A DNA stretch of 63,321 nucleotides from Oligoflexia bacterium (GCA_014376785.1 JACMQW010000075.1:1-63321); one strand, 5' to 3'; positions 8,104 to 17,030 are shown, counted from the stretch's first letter. Notes: generated from the sequence alone by a model not told the origin. Translations and numbers: made by a program.

Positions 8104-9570
8104 TTAGCTTTTCAGTTGTAGTAAGGTTATTTCGATGACCTCGAGCGCGACGTCGATATACGCCTTGGTCATCACTCCGAAAGGTGGCAGGCATCGCACC
8201 ACATAGGGATCATGGCCGGCGTAGAAAGCGACCACTCCGTTTTCGAAAAGTCGCATCAGAAATTTTTTCGTATCGTCCATCGTTTGGCCGAGCACGCCAA
8301 AGCCCACCATGCCGCCAATGACTCGGATTTCTCCGATAAGTCCGGCGCAAGTTCCCGACTTCAGTTTTTCAATACCGTGTTTGAAGTGATTTGAAAGATT
8401 CGAAATCTTGCCGTCTTTTCCGTAATAGCCATCACTCGTGAGCATTTCTAATATTCTGCGGCCGGTTCGGAGGGCGGCGAAACTCCCGGTGAAAGTGCCG
8501 GCCACCAGGCCCGCACGTGGATTCATATCCTCCGTGTAGAGGGCCATGCAGGCGTGAAGTAACTTTCCAACTGTCACCACATCAAAATAATCCTCCAGCC
8601 CGAAATGTTGATAGGCGAAGAGGGTTTCTAACCGACCGAAGGTTTGTACTTCATCGTCCCAGAGCGCGAGGTTCGCCTTTTTTGCCGCTTCGAAAACGCC
8701 AACGTACCACTCGCGAGGCGCCCAGCGAATTCCGCCTTCGCCTTGAACCAGTTCCACCATCATCCCCGCATATTTACCGGGGCTATTTGCCAAACTTTCA
8801 TTCATTGCCGCCAGAGTCGCCGCGAGCGATTTTTCTAGTCCCAATGCGGGATCGTAGAAAGGAAGGTGAGTGACCTCGTTGTAAGTGGGTTGGCCTTCGC
8901 GGTATTTCGGATTGTCAGTAACTTCCTGCATGGCCGTTGAGCGACCCGCAAAACAGTCAGCGAAAGCAAAGAGGCGAGTGGCGGGATGTTTTTTCTGGCG
9001 AATGATTTTCAAAGCGGTTTCGTTTGCCATCGTCCCGCTACCGAGTAGCCAACCATGCTTGAGCCGAGACTTCGGCCCGACATGTGAGAGAATAGTGCGG
9101 ATAATTTCTTCGGATTCAAATCCAGGTTGGAGATTTCCCTGCATCACATCTGAGGTGAGTCCTTCTAAGATTTCCTCCATGAATGCTGGATGGCTATGCC
9201 CAAAAAAATTGATTCCGATGCCCGTGATTAAATCCATCTTCACGCTGCCGTCGAGGAGCTCCATATAGGGGCCAGAGCCTAATCCCGTGGATAGGTAAGA
9301 AAAGAAAGGGTCACGTCCCTTCATTTTCCCGAGCGCGGCGAGTTCTTTCAAATAATCTGCGCGAATTTCGGGAGAAGTCTCACCGCGGATCCCTCTCGCC
9401 GATTTCGCGGCATTAGCGGTTACCGACAGCAGTTCTGATTTCGCTTTTTGGAAGGCAGCGGATGTGAAGAGTTTGTTTCGAAGCGTGTGCGAGTCGTTCA
9501 CGGCGGTCTCCTGGAGGTTTCCCAGACGAAGGAATTCTTCAGAAGTATCATCCACGTATTTCTGTTGCAA
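8104..9570 (-). CDS. Class III PLP aminotransferase (AstC/ArgD-like)
   Basis: The protein carries the fold-type I class III aminotransferase pattern: LLGSGTMANETALKII near the cofactor phosphate site, a central LVQGEGGI, the Asp of ALWDDEVQTFGR, and the Schiff-base Lys336 in VTVGKLLHA. In the AST route such an enzyme converts N-succinylornithine plus 2-oxoglutarate to N-succinylglutamate semialdehyde. At 488 residues it is about 80 longer than AstC or ArgD because of an N-terminal extension, so it may belong to a distinct subgroup. The start is uncertain: the frame opens with TTG at 9570 and the only better-known alternatives are GTG codons downstream. It is the first gene of the cluster and is divergent from the BatE-like gene, with only 30 bases between them. 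Confidence 0.85.
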   Translation of the reverse strand: MQQKYVDDTSEEFLRLGNLQETAVNDSHTLRNKLFTSAAFQKAKSELLSVTANAAKSARGIRGETSPEIRADYLKELAALGKMKGRDPFFSYLSTGLGSGPYMELLDGSVKMDLITGIGINFFGHSHPAFMEEILEGLTSDVMQGNLQPGFESEEIIRTILSHVGPKSRLKHGWLLGSGTMANETALKIIRQKKHPATRLFAFADCFAGRSTAMQEVTDNPKYREGQPTYNEVTHLPFYDPALGLEKSLAATLAAMNESLANSPGKYAGMMVELVQGEGGIRWAPREWYVGVFEAAKKANLALWDDEVQTFGRLETLFAYQHFGLEDYFDVVTVGKLLHACMALYTEDMNPRAGLVAGTFTGSFAALRTGRRILEMLTSDGYYGKDGKISNLSNHFKHGIEKLKSGTCAGLIGEIRVIGGMVGFGVLGQTMDDTKKFLMRLFENGVVAFYAGHDPYVVRCLPPFGVMTKAYIDVALEVIEITLLQLKS

Positions 9571-9600
9571 CTTGACTCGGTCAGCCGCAATCTTATCGGG

Positions 9601-10437
9601 ATGCGGTTCCTCCTCTGTGCGATTTTGTTCACCTTCGCTCTCCCTGCGTCATCTGTCCTAGCCGATTACCGCGATCTTTACCGAGATGGTAAAGATGTGG
9701 ATGCCTTGGCGGCATTGCAGGAAAGTCCGGACGCGCGCAGCTTAAATTATTCCTATTATTACAATCGCGGCATTATTCACCATGCTTTGAACCAAGACGC
9801 TCTTGCAGTCGCTTACCTTTCCAAAGCTGCCGTTTTAGACCCATCCGCACGAGAAGTGGAGGTGCCACTTCACGATGCCACGGCGGGGCTTGTGAAGTGG
9901 CTCGGTGCAAACCGACTCGATTCCACGTCATTTGCCTGGGAAACTTGGGGCGATCGTCTTCCACTCGATCTAATTTTCGCGCTCACCGCATTGATCAGCG
10001 TGCTGTTTTGGGTTGGGTTTTTCTTTCTCATCACGTACCGAGACGCTGCCCTCAAGGGGAGCGTTTTCTTTTTGTTCCTCGCGTCGGCGGTAGGGGGTTG
10101 GAGTCTTTGGTGTGATCGTCATCCGCTCATGATCCTCACTCAGGCGCGCATGGTCAAAAGCGGGCCGGGCGAGTCGTTCTTAGATCGCGGGCCGGTGGAG
10201 CTTGGAATGAAGCTCCGAGTAGTGGGGGGAATGAGCGCATCTATTTCTGAACCAGGTGCTGAACCAGGTTCAAAACCGAGTGCTGAACCGGGGGCGACCC
10301 CTTCTGTTTCGCCCGGAGCCCCCGCTTCTCCCGTGCGTTGGTGGAGGGTGCGTCTGAATGATCACCATGATCTAGGATTTATTCCTGAGTCCAGCGGGTT
10401 GCTCTTAACCGACGAATCGAATACACCCGAGTCATGA
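9601..10437 (+). CDS. BatE-like TPR/SH3 membrane protein
   Basis: The order of parts is a signal-like hydrophobic start (MRFLLCAILFTFALPASSVLA), one or two TPR-like helices (YYYNRGIIHHALNQ, AVAYLSKAA), two adjacent membrane helices around residues 120-175, then an SH3-like domain ending in RWWRVRLNDHHDLGFIPESS. This TPR, two-helix, SH3 layout is that of BatE of the Bat aerotolerance group. The SH3 domain is interrupted by about 30 residues of repeated EPGA/SEPG units rich in Pro. I used ATG 9601 since the open frame further upstream lies within the divergent aminotransferase gene and would bury the signal sequence. The stop overlaps bamD by four bases. No batA-batD genes are present here. Confidence 0.75.
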   Translation: MRFLLCAILFTFALPASSVLADYRDLYRDGKDVDALAALQESPDARSLNYSYYYNRGIIHHALNQDALAVAYLSKAAVLDPSAREVEVPLHDATAGLVKWLGANRLDSTSFAWETWGDRLPLDLIFALTALISVLFWVGFFFLITYRDAALKGSVFFLFLASAVGGWSLWCDRHPLMILTQARMVKSGPGESFLDRGPVELGMKLRVVGGMSASISEPGAEPGSKPSAEPGATPSVSPGAPASPVRWWRVRLNDHHDLGFIPESSGLLLTDESNTPES

Positions 10438-11117
10438 CTTCGACGCTGCGCGCTTTTGTTGCCGCATTTTTAATTCTTTCGGCCTCTGGAGCCGTTTCTT
10501 TCCTAGCCACCGGGTGTTCAACCGCGGAGATCGATGAAAACGATCCGGCAGTGCTCATGAAAGAAGCGGAAGAAGATATTGGTTCCAGTCGCTACATCGT
10601 TGCGCTCGAAAAGTTGCAGCGGGTAAAGAATCAGCATCCGTATTCGAGCCAAGCCATTGATGCCCAGCTTCGCATCGCCGATGTTTACTTCCTCCAAGAA
10701 AATTTTGCGGAAGCGGCCGCAACCTATGAAGCCTTCAAAGACCTCCATCCGAAGCATCCGAAATTGCCTTACTCGGCTTACCGAGTGGGTCTGTCCTTTT
10801 ACAGCGATATGCCTGGAAATCATGCGCGTGACCTAAGCGCAGGTTATAAAGCGGAAGAAGCCTTTAAAGAGTACCTCCAGCGATTTCCGTCCGCAGAATA
10901 CACTGCCGACGTTCAGACGAAACTCGCGGAAACTCGGAAGATTCTCGCGGGTAAAGAGCTTTACGTCGCAGATTTCTACTACAAACGAGGCATGTGGGAA
11001 GCCGCTAAAGGACGCTATTCGAAAATTTTGAATCAGTATTCAGACTCGCCTTATGTCGCCGACGCGCAGGCGAAGTTAAAGAAAATCGAAGAAAAACCGG
11101 CGGAAAAAACGGACTGA
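10434..11117 (+). CDS. bamD: Outer membrane assembly lipoprotein BamD
   Basis: BamD is the essential lipoprotein of the BAM complex that inserts beta-barrel proteins in the outer membrane. The 227 residues show a lipoprotein signal with lipobox FLATGC, then TPR pairs: MKEAEEDIGSSRYIVALEKLQRV, YPYSS-type helix ends, ADVYFLQENFAEAAATYEAF, and a final KRGMWEAAKGRYSKILNQY, the typical BamD/ComL pattern including the HPYSSQA and YSAYRVGLSFY segments. Length is normal. The ATG overlaps the stop of the BatE-like gene and its stop overlaps the next TPR gene, so three genes are tightly coupled. Confidence 0.9.
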   Translation: MTSTLRAFVAAFLILSASGAVSFLATGCSTAEIDENDPAVLMKEAEEDIGSSRYIVALEKLQRVKNQHPYSSQAIDAQLRIADVYFLQENFAEAAATYEAFKDLHPKHPKLPYSAYRVGLSFYSDMPGNHARDLSAGYKAEEAFKEYLQRFPSAEYTADVQTKLAETRKILAGKELYVADFYYKRGMWEAAKGRYSKILNQYSDSPYVADAQAKLKKIEEKPAEKTD

Positions 11118-11914
11118 TGGATCCCTCGAATTATTCTCATCCTACGACGAGCCTTTCTCCGACTGCTTACGGCACTCAGAGTGAATCTCCGTCGCCGAGT
11201 GGAGGTTCTGCAAGCGACCGTCGGATTCAAGACCATCTGAATCGAAAAGAATACGCTCGTGCGGATGCCCTGATTCGAGAGAAAATTGCGAAAGATCCGG
11301 GCGGGGCGGACGGTCATTACCTCATGGGCGTTTCGGCTTATTTCCAGGGAAACGTGGGACCGACGATTTCGGCGCTTCGAAAAGCACTAGAGATCGACCC
11401 CCGCCACACCGATGCAGCCATTTGCCTATCGGTTTTACTGAATGATCTCGGCAAGTACGACGAAGCAAAAAAGGTATTTGAACAAGCAAACTACTCCGTC
11501 GTGCATCGGCGCGAGGGCGTCGTTTCCGGAGTAGACCAGAAATTCGCGGTAAAGCATCTTGAGCTAGGTGATCTGTATTTTCGGTACCGTCGTTACGATG
11601 AGTCCATCGAAGAATACTCAAAAGCAGCTCTGCTAAACCCTCTCCATTTCGAAACGCGCATTCGTCGCGCTAAGGCTTACGCACGAAAGGGCTTCGTTTC
11701 TCGCGCCCTTCAGGACTTGCAGTCATTAAAGCATGAGCATCCGGAATTCCTGCCGGCACGTGTTCATCTCGGACTGTTGCACTACAGTCAGGGAAACTTA
11801 ATTGATGCCGAACTCGAATGGGAAGAGACCGCTCGACGCCAGCCGAACCATCCGGAAGCCATTGCTTACCTGTCGATGATTCGGAGAGCGCGCGAAGCAA
11901 ATCCAAATCGCTAA
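11117..11914 (+). CDS. TPR-repeat protein, probably cytoplasmic
   Basis: This 265-residue protein has no signal peptide; it starts with a Ser/Pro/Thr-rich leader of about 35 residues and continues with roughly six TPR units, such as ADALIREKIAKDPGGADGHY, AISALRKALEIDPRHTDA, KHLELGDLYFRYRRYDES, EYSKAALLNPLHFE and HLGLLHYSQGNLIDAELEW. TPR proteins are scaffolds for protein-protein contacts, and no catalytic domain is visible. The ATG overlaps the bamD stop by one base, implying coupled translation with bamD, but a shared function is not shown. The next gene is convergent. Confidence 0.85.
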   Translation: MDPSNYSHPTTSLSPTAYGTQSESPSPSGGSASDRRIQDHLNRKEYARADALIREKIAKDPGGADGHYLMGVSAYFQGNVGPTISALRKALEIDPRHTDAAICLSVLLNDLGKYDEAKKVFEQANYSVVHRREGVVSGVDQKFAVKHLELGDLYFRYRRYDESIEEYSKAALLNPLHFETRIRRAKAYARKGFVSRALQDLQSLKHEHPEFLPARVHLGLLHYSQGNLIDAELEWEETARRQPNHPEAIAYLSMIRRAREANPNR

Positions 11915-11929
11915 AGTTTTCTCGTCTGC

Positions 11930-13327
11930 CTATTCTTTCAGGTAAGGCACGACCTCAATGGAAGACTCTGGGACTTTCAAGCTTTCCGCTGCTTTCAGTT
12001 TCAGGTCTTTTGCGGTTCCAAGGATTAAAATGCTCAATTGATCCGGCGCTAAGAACTTTTTCACAGCCGCGTTTGTCGTCGGAAGAGTCGCTTTCTCAAA
12101 GTTCGATGCGTACGTTTTCATAAAACCGTCTGGAAGATCGAGTGTCTTTTCAAGAAGGATGTTTTCCACCCGTTTTGCGGGAGTGTTGAATGCAAAACCG
12201 GCAGAATTAATGAGACTTGCTTGGGCGAACTGAAATTCCTCAAGTGTGATTCCGGACTCTCGGTAATTTCGGAGCATGCCATCGATGAGAGCGAGCGCCG
12301 CTGCAGTGTCTTTGGTCGCAGGAAAGGTATAAGCCTGCCAGGAGCGCGGACGAATGCCTTGGCGAAAATAGGAATAGGCTCCATAACTCCAGCCGCGTTT
12401 CACACGAATTTCTTGCATGAGTCGCGCGGAAAAGCTGCCGCCACCAAAAACGTGATTCGCTAGGAAAAGAGGAAAAAAGCTCGGGTCGGTCATGCGAACG
12501 CCGATTTGTCCGAAATACACTTGGGTCTGTGTTCGGTCTGGCTTATCGATGAATCTCACTCGCTTATGATCGAATGCTTTAGGTAAGGGAGAGATGTGAA
12601 CCGGATTCTCGCCAGCGCTATTGGGCCGCTTTTCGGCCAATCTTGCAGCCCAGGCGTCGACAAAAGAGGCTTCGCTATCTCCCGAACCCACGACCAAAAG
12701 ATTTCGATCTTGAAAGAGATCAGCATAGTGCCGAACGAGATCGGCGCGAGTAAGTGCTGCGGTCTCTTTCGTTTTACCGAGAATCGGTTTGCCGTAAGGG
12801 TGCCCTTCGAAAAGAAAACCTTCCCACATTACTTTTCCGAGAGAGTTATCCTTGCCCCGAGCTTCCAGAATTTGAGATCCGACTTCGGCTTTCAATTTCT
12901 TGATTTCTTTTTCCGGAAATGAGGGCGTTGTGATGATCTCTTGGAGAATTTCCATGTATTCTGCAAGCTTTGCGGAAAGAACCCGACCCCGGAAAATAAC
13001 GGCCTCGGAGCGCACTTCCACGGCCAGGGTGGCCCCGAGTTGATCGATCGCCTCGTCGATTTGGGCTTTGGTCCGAGTTTTGGTTCCTCGAAGCATCATT
13101 TCGCCGACGAAATTTGTAATGCCTGATTTCCCAAGCAAGTCATTTGCGGCGCCCGCTTTTACCGCGACGTTCAGATAGACAATCGGAAGTGCCGCGTCTG
13201 TCTCGAATCTTGTTTCGATCGCGTTTGCATACAGTGGTAGAAGTCCGACGAGGACTGAAAGCGCAAAAAGAGAACGCGTGGAATTTCCCAAAATAATTTT
13301 CATGGAATTCTTTCTGAGTGATTTCAT
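11930..13327 (-). CDS. M16 peptidase-family protein, non-catalytic partner
   Basis: The protein is 465 residues with a signal peptide (SLFALSVLVGLLPLYANA) and two M16 half domains. Where the zinc-binding HxxEH should stand it has GITNFVGEMMLRGT, so it cannot bind zinc in the usual way. It keeps the C-terminal pattern RVKRGWSYGAYSYF, with the Arg and Tyr that in two-subunit M16 enzymes help bind substrate. This is the normal split of labour in bacterial M16B pairs, so the loss is not decay. The gene overlaps the stop of the catalytic partner by four bases (ATGA), and a GGGGG ribosome site precedes the ATG. Confidence 0.9.
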   Translation of the reverse strand: MKSLRKNSMKIILGNSTRSLFALSVLVGLLPLYANAIETRFETDAALPIVYLNVAVKAGAANDLLGKSGITNFVGEMMLRGTKTRTKAQIDEAIDQLGATLAVEVRSEAVIFRGRVLSAKLAEYMEILQEIITTPSFPEKEIKKLKAEVGSQILEARGKDNSLGKVMWEGFLFEGHPYGKPILGKTKETAALTRADLVRHYADLFQDRNLLVVGSGDSEASFVDAWAARLAEKRPNSAGENPVHISPLPKAFDHKRVRFIDKPDRTQTQVYFGQIGVRMTDPSFFPLFLANHVFGGGSFSARLMQEIRVKRGWSYGAYSYFRQGIRPRSWQAYTFPATKDTAAALALIDGMLRNYRESGITLEEFQFAQASLINSAGFAFNTPAKRVENILLEKTLDLPDGFMKTYASNFEKATLPTTNAAVKKFLAPDQLSILILGTAKDLKLKAAESLKVPESSIEVVPYLKE

Positions 13328-14685
13328 TTTTGCACCCCCATCACCACGTTGCGGGAGCTCGGGTTCAGATATTTAATTGCGGCGGCTTGAATCTGAGTCG
13401 CGGTCACACTTCCGATGCGGTTGAAAATGTCGGCACCGGTCCGAAAGCTCTCCGAGACGGTCTCGTAATGGCCCAAAAAATTCGCTTTTTCGCTGGCAGA
13501 AGAAAGGGACTCGAAGAACTGAGCCTGAAGCACATTTTTTGCGCGATCGAGTTCGAGCTGGGAAATGGGCTCGCGTTTGAATTTCTCAAGCTCCTTTAAT
13601 AGAATGTCTTCTGCTGCCGACGCTTTTTTGCCGGATTGGAGGTTTGCCATGAAGATAAGAATTGACGGGTCTTTGTCGTCGAGGTCGTAAGTATCCGCAG
13701 AGGTAGCGACACCGCTATCCACGAGTGCTTTGTACAAGCGGGAGCTTTTTCCGCCCGTCAATACGGTTCGCAACACTTCGAGCGCGGGAATATCTTCGTG
13801 AACCACGGACGGAACCGGGTAGGCGACCATCAGTTTCTGAACTTGGGTGTTCAGTTTCAGGATTTTTCTCCGAGGCGCGGATTGTTCTGGCTCAACAGGA
13901 ATATTTTTTTCAGGGAGGGTCTTTGCTGCGAGCTTTCCGTAATATTTCGTCACTGTCTTTAGAACGTCAGCCGCTTTCACGTCTCCGACCACAACGATCG
14001 TGGCGTGGTTTGGCGAATAATGGCTAGAGTAGAATTTCTCCGCATCGAGTGACGACATTCGATTTAAATCTTCTTCGTATCCAATAACAGGCCAGCGATA
14101 GGAATGCTGTTTGAAGACAACTCCAAAAATTTCCTGATACATGAGGCCATCTGGGCTGTTTTCATTTCTCATTCGGCGTTCGTTTTGGACCACCTCGCGT
14201 TCCATTTTGAATGACTTGTCATTGACGACGAGATTCACCATACGATCAGACTCGAGTTTGGCGATGAGCTCGAGTTTGTCTTTCGGCAATTCTTGAACGT
14301 AAGCGGTGTAGTCACGCGAAGTAAAAGCGTTTTCTCCTTCAGCGCCAGCGCGCTCGAGCGTGCGATCAAAAATGCCCTCTGGAGATCCTTTGGTTCCTTT
14401 GAACATCAAGTGTTCGAAAAGGTGAGCGAGCCCTGTGTAACTGACGTCTTCATCGCGCGAGCCGACTCGAAACCAAGTTTGATAGGCAAAAGTGGGAGAT
14501 GAAGCGTCTTCCAACACCAAAAGCTTCAGGCCATTCGGGAGGGTGAAACGGCTCACTTCCATTGTTCCGAAAAAAGGCACTTTTTGGCTGTTTTTTTCCA
14601 GATCACTGGTCGAAGCACAACTGGATAACAAAGCAAAAGCGATCAAGCTCAATGCGAACAGACGACGAACAATAGATTTTTTCAT
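13324..14685 (-). CDS. M16 zinc peptidase, catalytic subunit, lipoprotein
   Basis: This 453-residue pitrilysin-family protease has an inverted zinc motif HLFEH at residues 88-92 and a downstream Glu-rich helix EREVVQNERRMR that holds the third ligand. The signal peptide ends in LLSSC, a lipobox, so the protein is probably lipid-anchored, facing the periplasm or the outside. M16B proteases cut short or unfolded peptides. It is the first gene of a two-gene operon with its non-catalytic partner. Divergent from it, 50 bases away, is ftsQ. Confidence 0.92.
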   Translation of the reverse strand: MKKSIVRRLFALSLIAFALLSSCASTSDLEKNSQKVPFFGTMEVSRFTLPNGLKLLVLEDASSPTFAYQTWFRVGSRDEDVSYTGLAHLFEHLMFKGTKGSPEGIFDRTLERAGAEGENAFTSRDYTAYVQELPKDKLELIAKLESDRMVNLVVNDKSFKMEREVVQNERRMRNENSPDGLMYQEIFGVVFKQHSYRWPVIGYEEDLNRMSSLDAEKFYSSHYSPNHATIVVVGDVKAADVLKTVTKYYGKLAAKTLPEKNIPVEPEQSAPRRKILKLNTQVQKLMVAYPVPSVVHEDIPALEVLRTVLTGGKSSRLYKALVDSGVATSADTYDLDDKDPSILIFMANLQSGKKASAAEDILLKELEKFKREPISQLELDRAKNVLQAQFFESLSSASEKANFLGHYETVSESFRTGADIFNRIGSVTATQIQAAAIKYLNPSSRNVVMGVQK

Positions 14686-14735
14686 TCTCTCTCAGTCTAT
14701 CATTTTTAATCGTGCGTGATATTCTGAAATAACAA

Positions 14736-15569
14736 ATGGGCGTTTTTCAAAGTTACTCTGATCGCTATCGTAAAATTTGGGTAACCGTCATGAGCGTGAC
14801 GGCGATGTTCGCGCTTTTTGCAGGCATCGTTGGTGTCGCAAATTCCGATCTCTTCACCGTGCGTGTGGTTGAAGTGGTGGGATTAGGAAGCGCGCCTCCA
14901 CCAGTAGACGATATGCCGTCGGAAGCGACGAATGAAACCGTTGTTCCCCGGACGCTCACGCCCCTCGATGCGAATCAAATTCTAGAAATTGCCAAAGTGC
15001 CGACGGGCTCTACAAATCTTTTTTCATTGAAGCTGAGCGGAATCGAACAACGGCTTCTTTCGCATCCATGGATAAAGGGCGTGACTATTTCTAAGCGGTT
15101 TCCCCAAACCGTGGCCATCTCTGTCGTTTTTCGAGAGCCGATTGCCATTTTGCAAAACTCAGTGGGAGCGCTGTACTACCTTGATTCGGACGGCACTGCT
15201 TTTGCGCCACTTAATTTAAAATCGAATTCAGATTTTCCGGTGCTCATTCGATTTCCGAACGAACAAATTTTACCCGCACTTCGATTTCTTCAGGCTTGGT
15301 CTCTTGAAGGCTTAGATCAGAAATCTCCCGTTGCCTCCTTAGAGTGGGATGCGGAGAAGGGTCTCGAAGTGATGGTGACTTATCCGCTAGCCCTTTCTCC
15401 GGGGCGTGTGCTCGTGGATTTAGGGCGAGCTTTTGAGAGCGATCCTGAGGCTCAACTCGGACGATTACAGCAGGTTTTGAATTACCTGACTTCGAATGGA
15501 ATTCGTGCGCGTCAGGTTTTTGCCGACCTGGGTAAAAAAATAGTTGTCAGAATCGCTCGTAGTTCTTAG
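14736..15569 (+). CDS. ftsQ: Cell division protein FtsQ
   Basis: FtsQ is the bitopic divisome protein that links early FtsZ-ring proteins with septal wall synthesis through FtsB and FtsL. The 277 residues show a short cytoplasmic start, one membrane helix (VTAMFALFAGIVGVA), then a POTRA domain: FTVRVVEVVG, a long Pro/Thr-rich insert, LEIAKVPTGSTNLFSL, HPWIKGVTISKRFPQTVAI and the FREPIAIL segment, followed by the beta domain (YYLDSDGTAFAPL). The insert of about 25 residues inside the first POTRA strand-helix connection is unusual. The gene lies directly before ftsA as expected, but two hairpins lie between them. Confidence 0.88.
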   Translation: MGVFQSYSDRYRKIWVTVMSVTAMFALFAGIVGVANSDLFTVRVVEVVGLGSAPPPVDDMPSEATNETVVPRTLTPLDANQILEIAKVPTGSTNLFSLKLSGIEQRLLSHPWIKGVTISKRFPQTVAISVVFREPIAILQNSVGALYYLDSDGTAFAPLNLKSNSDFPVLIRFPNEQILPALRFLQAWSLEGLDQKSPVASLEWDAEKGLEVMVTYPLALSPGRVLVDLGRAFESDPEAQLGRLQQVLNYLTSNGIRARQVFADLGKKIVVRIARSS

Positions 15570-15596
15570 ACTTCCTTATAGAGGGAAGTTTTTGCC

Positions 15597-15645
15597 GAGT
15601 TGCTCATCTGAGATGTGTCACTTTCCAGCAACTCCCTCTTTTTTG
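15597..15645 (+). terminator. Terminator between ftsQ and ftsA
   Basis: An 8-bp stem GAGTTGCT/AGCAACTC (15597-15604 with 15627-15634) is followed by CCTC and six T. A weaker 6-bp hairpin, ACTTCC/GGAAGT at 15570-15589, sits just after the ftsQ stop. Together they suggest that most ftsQ transcription stops before ftsA. Confidence 0.65.
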
Positions 15646-15648
15646 ACT

Positions 15649-15663
15649 GCGCTATGATAGCGC
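15649..15663 (+). promoter_or_regulatory. Palindrome over a -10 box before ftsA
   Basis: GCGCTAT-G-ATAGCGC is a perfect 7-bp inverted repeat with one central base. The sequence TATGAT (15653-15658), a good -10 element, lies inside it, 34 bases before the ftsA start. No good -35 box is seen at normal distance. It could be an operator for an unknown regulator. Confidence 0.5.
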
Positions 15664-15691
15664 GTCAGAGTCCCATGGGAGGGATTCTCGT

Positions 15692-16927
15692 ATGTCCAAA
15701 AAGGACTTTGTGGTCGGACTCGACATAGGCACCACGAAAATTTGCTGCATCGTGGGTGAAGTGCATGAACGCGGGCCAACTCCGGTGATCGATATCATCG
15801 GTATTGGAACCGCACCCTCGCTTGGCCTTCGCAAAGGAGTGGTGATCAACATCGACGCCACTGTCGAAAGCATTACCAAGGCCGTTGAAGAAGCGGAACT
15901 GATGGCTGGAGTGGAAATTACGAGTGTCTTTACCGGAATCGCCGGTGGCCACATTAAATCATTCAATTCGACGGGCGTCGTTGCTGTGAAAGACAAAGAG
16001 ATCACTGAAAGTGATGTCCAACGCTGCATCGATGCTGCAAAAGCCGTCGCCATCCCGCTCGATCGTGAAGTCATTCACATCATGCCTCAAGAATTCATCA
16101 TTGACGGCCAGGATGGAATTCGTGATCCGGTCGGAATGAACGGCATGCGTCTTGAAAGTCGTGTGCACATCGTAACGGGTGCGGTTTCAAGCGCTCAAAA
16201 CATCATTAAATGCGCGAACAAGAGTGGACTCAACGTCACTGAGATTTGTCTGGAGCCAATCGCATCGGCCGCCGCGGTGCTTTCCGAAGACGAAAAAGAT
16301 TTGGGAGTGGTTCTCATCGACATCGGCGGCGGAACGAGCGATATCGCTATTTTCCGTGACGGTGCGATTGTTCACACCAGCGTCCTGGCCATCGGCGGTA
16401 ATCACATCACGAATGACATCGCGGTCGGACTTCGCTGCCCCCAAAACGAAGCTGAGAAATTGAAAATTGCTCACGGTTGTGGACTGGCCTCGTTGGTTCG
16501 TCCGGACGAGACGATCGAAGTCGCGGGAGTGGGAGGAAGAAAGCCTCGAATGGTGCCTCGCCGGTTGCTCGCCGAAATCATCGAACCCCGAGTGGAAGAA
16601 ATGTTCTCGCTCATCCAAAGAGAAGTGATCCAAAGTGGTCACGGGGATATGCTTTCGGGTGGAGTAGTTGTCACCGGCGGAGCCAGTCTGCTCGAGGGCA
16701 TGCCTGAAATGGCAGAATTTATTTTTGAGATGCCGGTAAAAAGGGGAATCCCCCAGGGAATTGGCGGCTTACGCGATGTCGTGAATAGCCCGAAGTTCGC
16801 CACCGGAGTCGGTCTTTTAAAGTACGGCGCGCGCAATGGCGCCAAAGCAAAGTTTCAGATCCGCGAAAAAAACATCTACGACAAAGTGCGTGGATCGATG
16901 CGGACCTGGATTAGGGATCTATTTTAA
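15692..16927 (+). CDS. ftsA: Cell division protein FtsA
   Basis: FtsA is the actin-like ATPase that ties FtsZ filaments to the membrane. The 411 residues show the actin-fold motifs: phosphate 1 VGLDIGTTKICCIVG, the 1C-domain segment with the SHS2-type region (VFTGIAGGHIKS), phosphate 2 VLIDIGGGTSDIAIF, and the adenosine motif VVVTGGASLLEGM. The C-terminus ends with KVRGSMRTWIRDLF, an amphipathic membrane-targeting helix. GGGAGGG precedes the ATG. It is followed by ftsZ after 103 bases, the usual order. Confidence 0.96.
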   Translation: MSKKDFVVGLDIGTTKICCIVGEVHERGPTPVIDIIGIGTAPSLGLRKGVVINIDATVESITKAVEEAELMAGVEITSVFTGIAGGHIKSFNSTGVVAVKDKEITESDVQRCIDAAKAVAIPLDREVIHIMPQEFIIDGQDGIRDPVGMNGMRLESRVHIVTGAVSSAQNIIKCANKSGLNVTEICLEPIASAAAVLSEDEKDLGVVLIDIGGGTSDIAIFRDGAIVHTSVLAIGGNHITNDIAVGLRCPQNEAEKLKIAHGCGLASLVRPDETIEVAGVGGRKPRMVPRRLLAEIIEPRVEEMFSLIQREVIQSGHGDMLSGGVVVTGGASLLEGMPEMAEFIFEMPVKRGIPQGIGGLRDVVNSPKFATGVGLLKYGARNGAKAKFQIREKNIYDKVRGSMRTWIRDLF

Positions 16928-17030
16928 CAAAGTAGTGAGCGCTCTCGCCTGAACTGAAAGGCGAAGGGAGAGCGATGTCTATAACGGAAGACCGGAAACG
17001 GTCCCCTCAAACAGGAAGAGGAACCAAACC

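Noticed and set aside
10240-10325. Repeats near 10250 as a CRISPR or tandem DNA repeat
   Set aside because: They are short coding repeats for EPGA/SEPG inside a protein, irregular in length, with no spacers.
11930-13327. The second M16 gene as a decayed enzyme because HxxEH is missing
   Set aside because: Loss of the zinc motif is normal for the partner subunit of M16B pairs, and the rest of the frame is intact with the conserved Arg-Tyr region.
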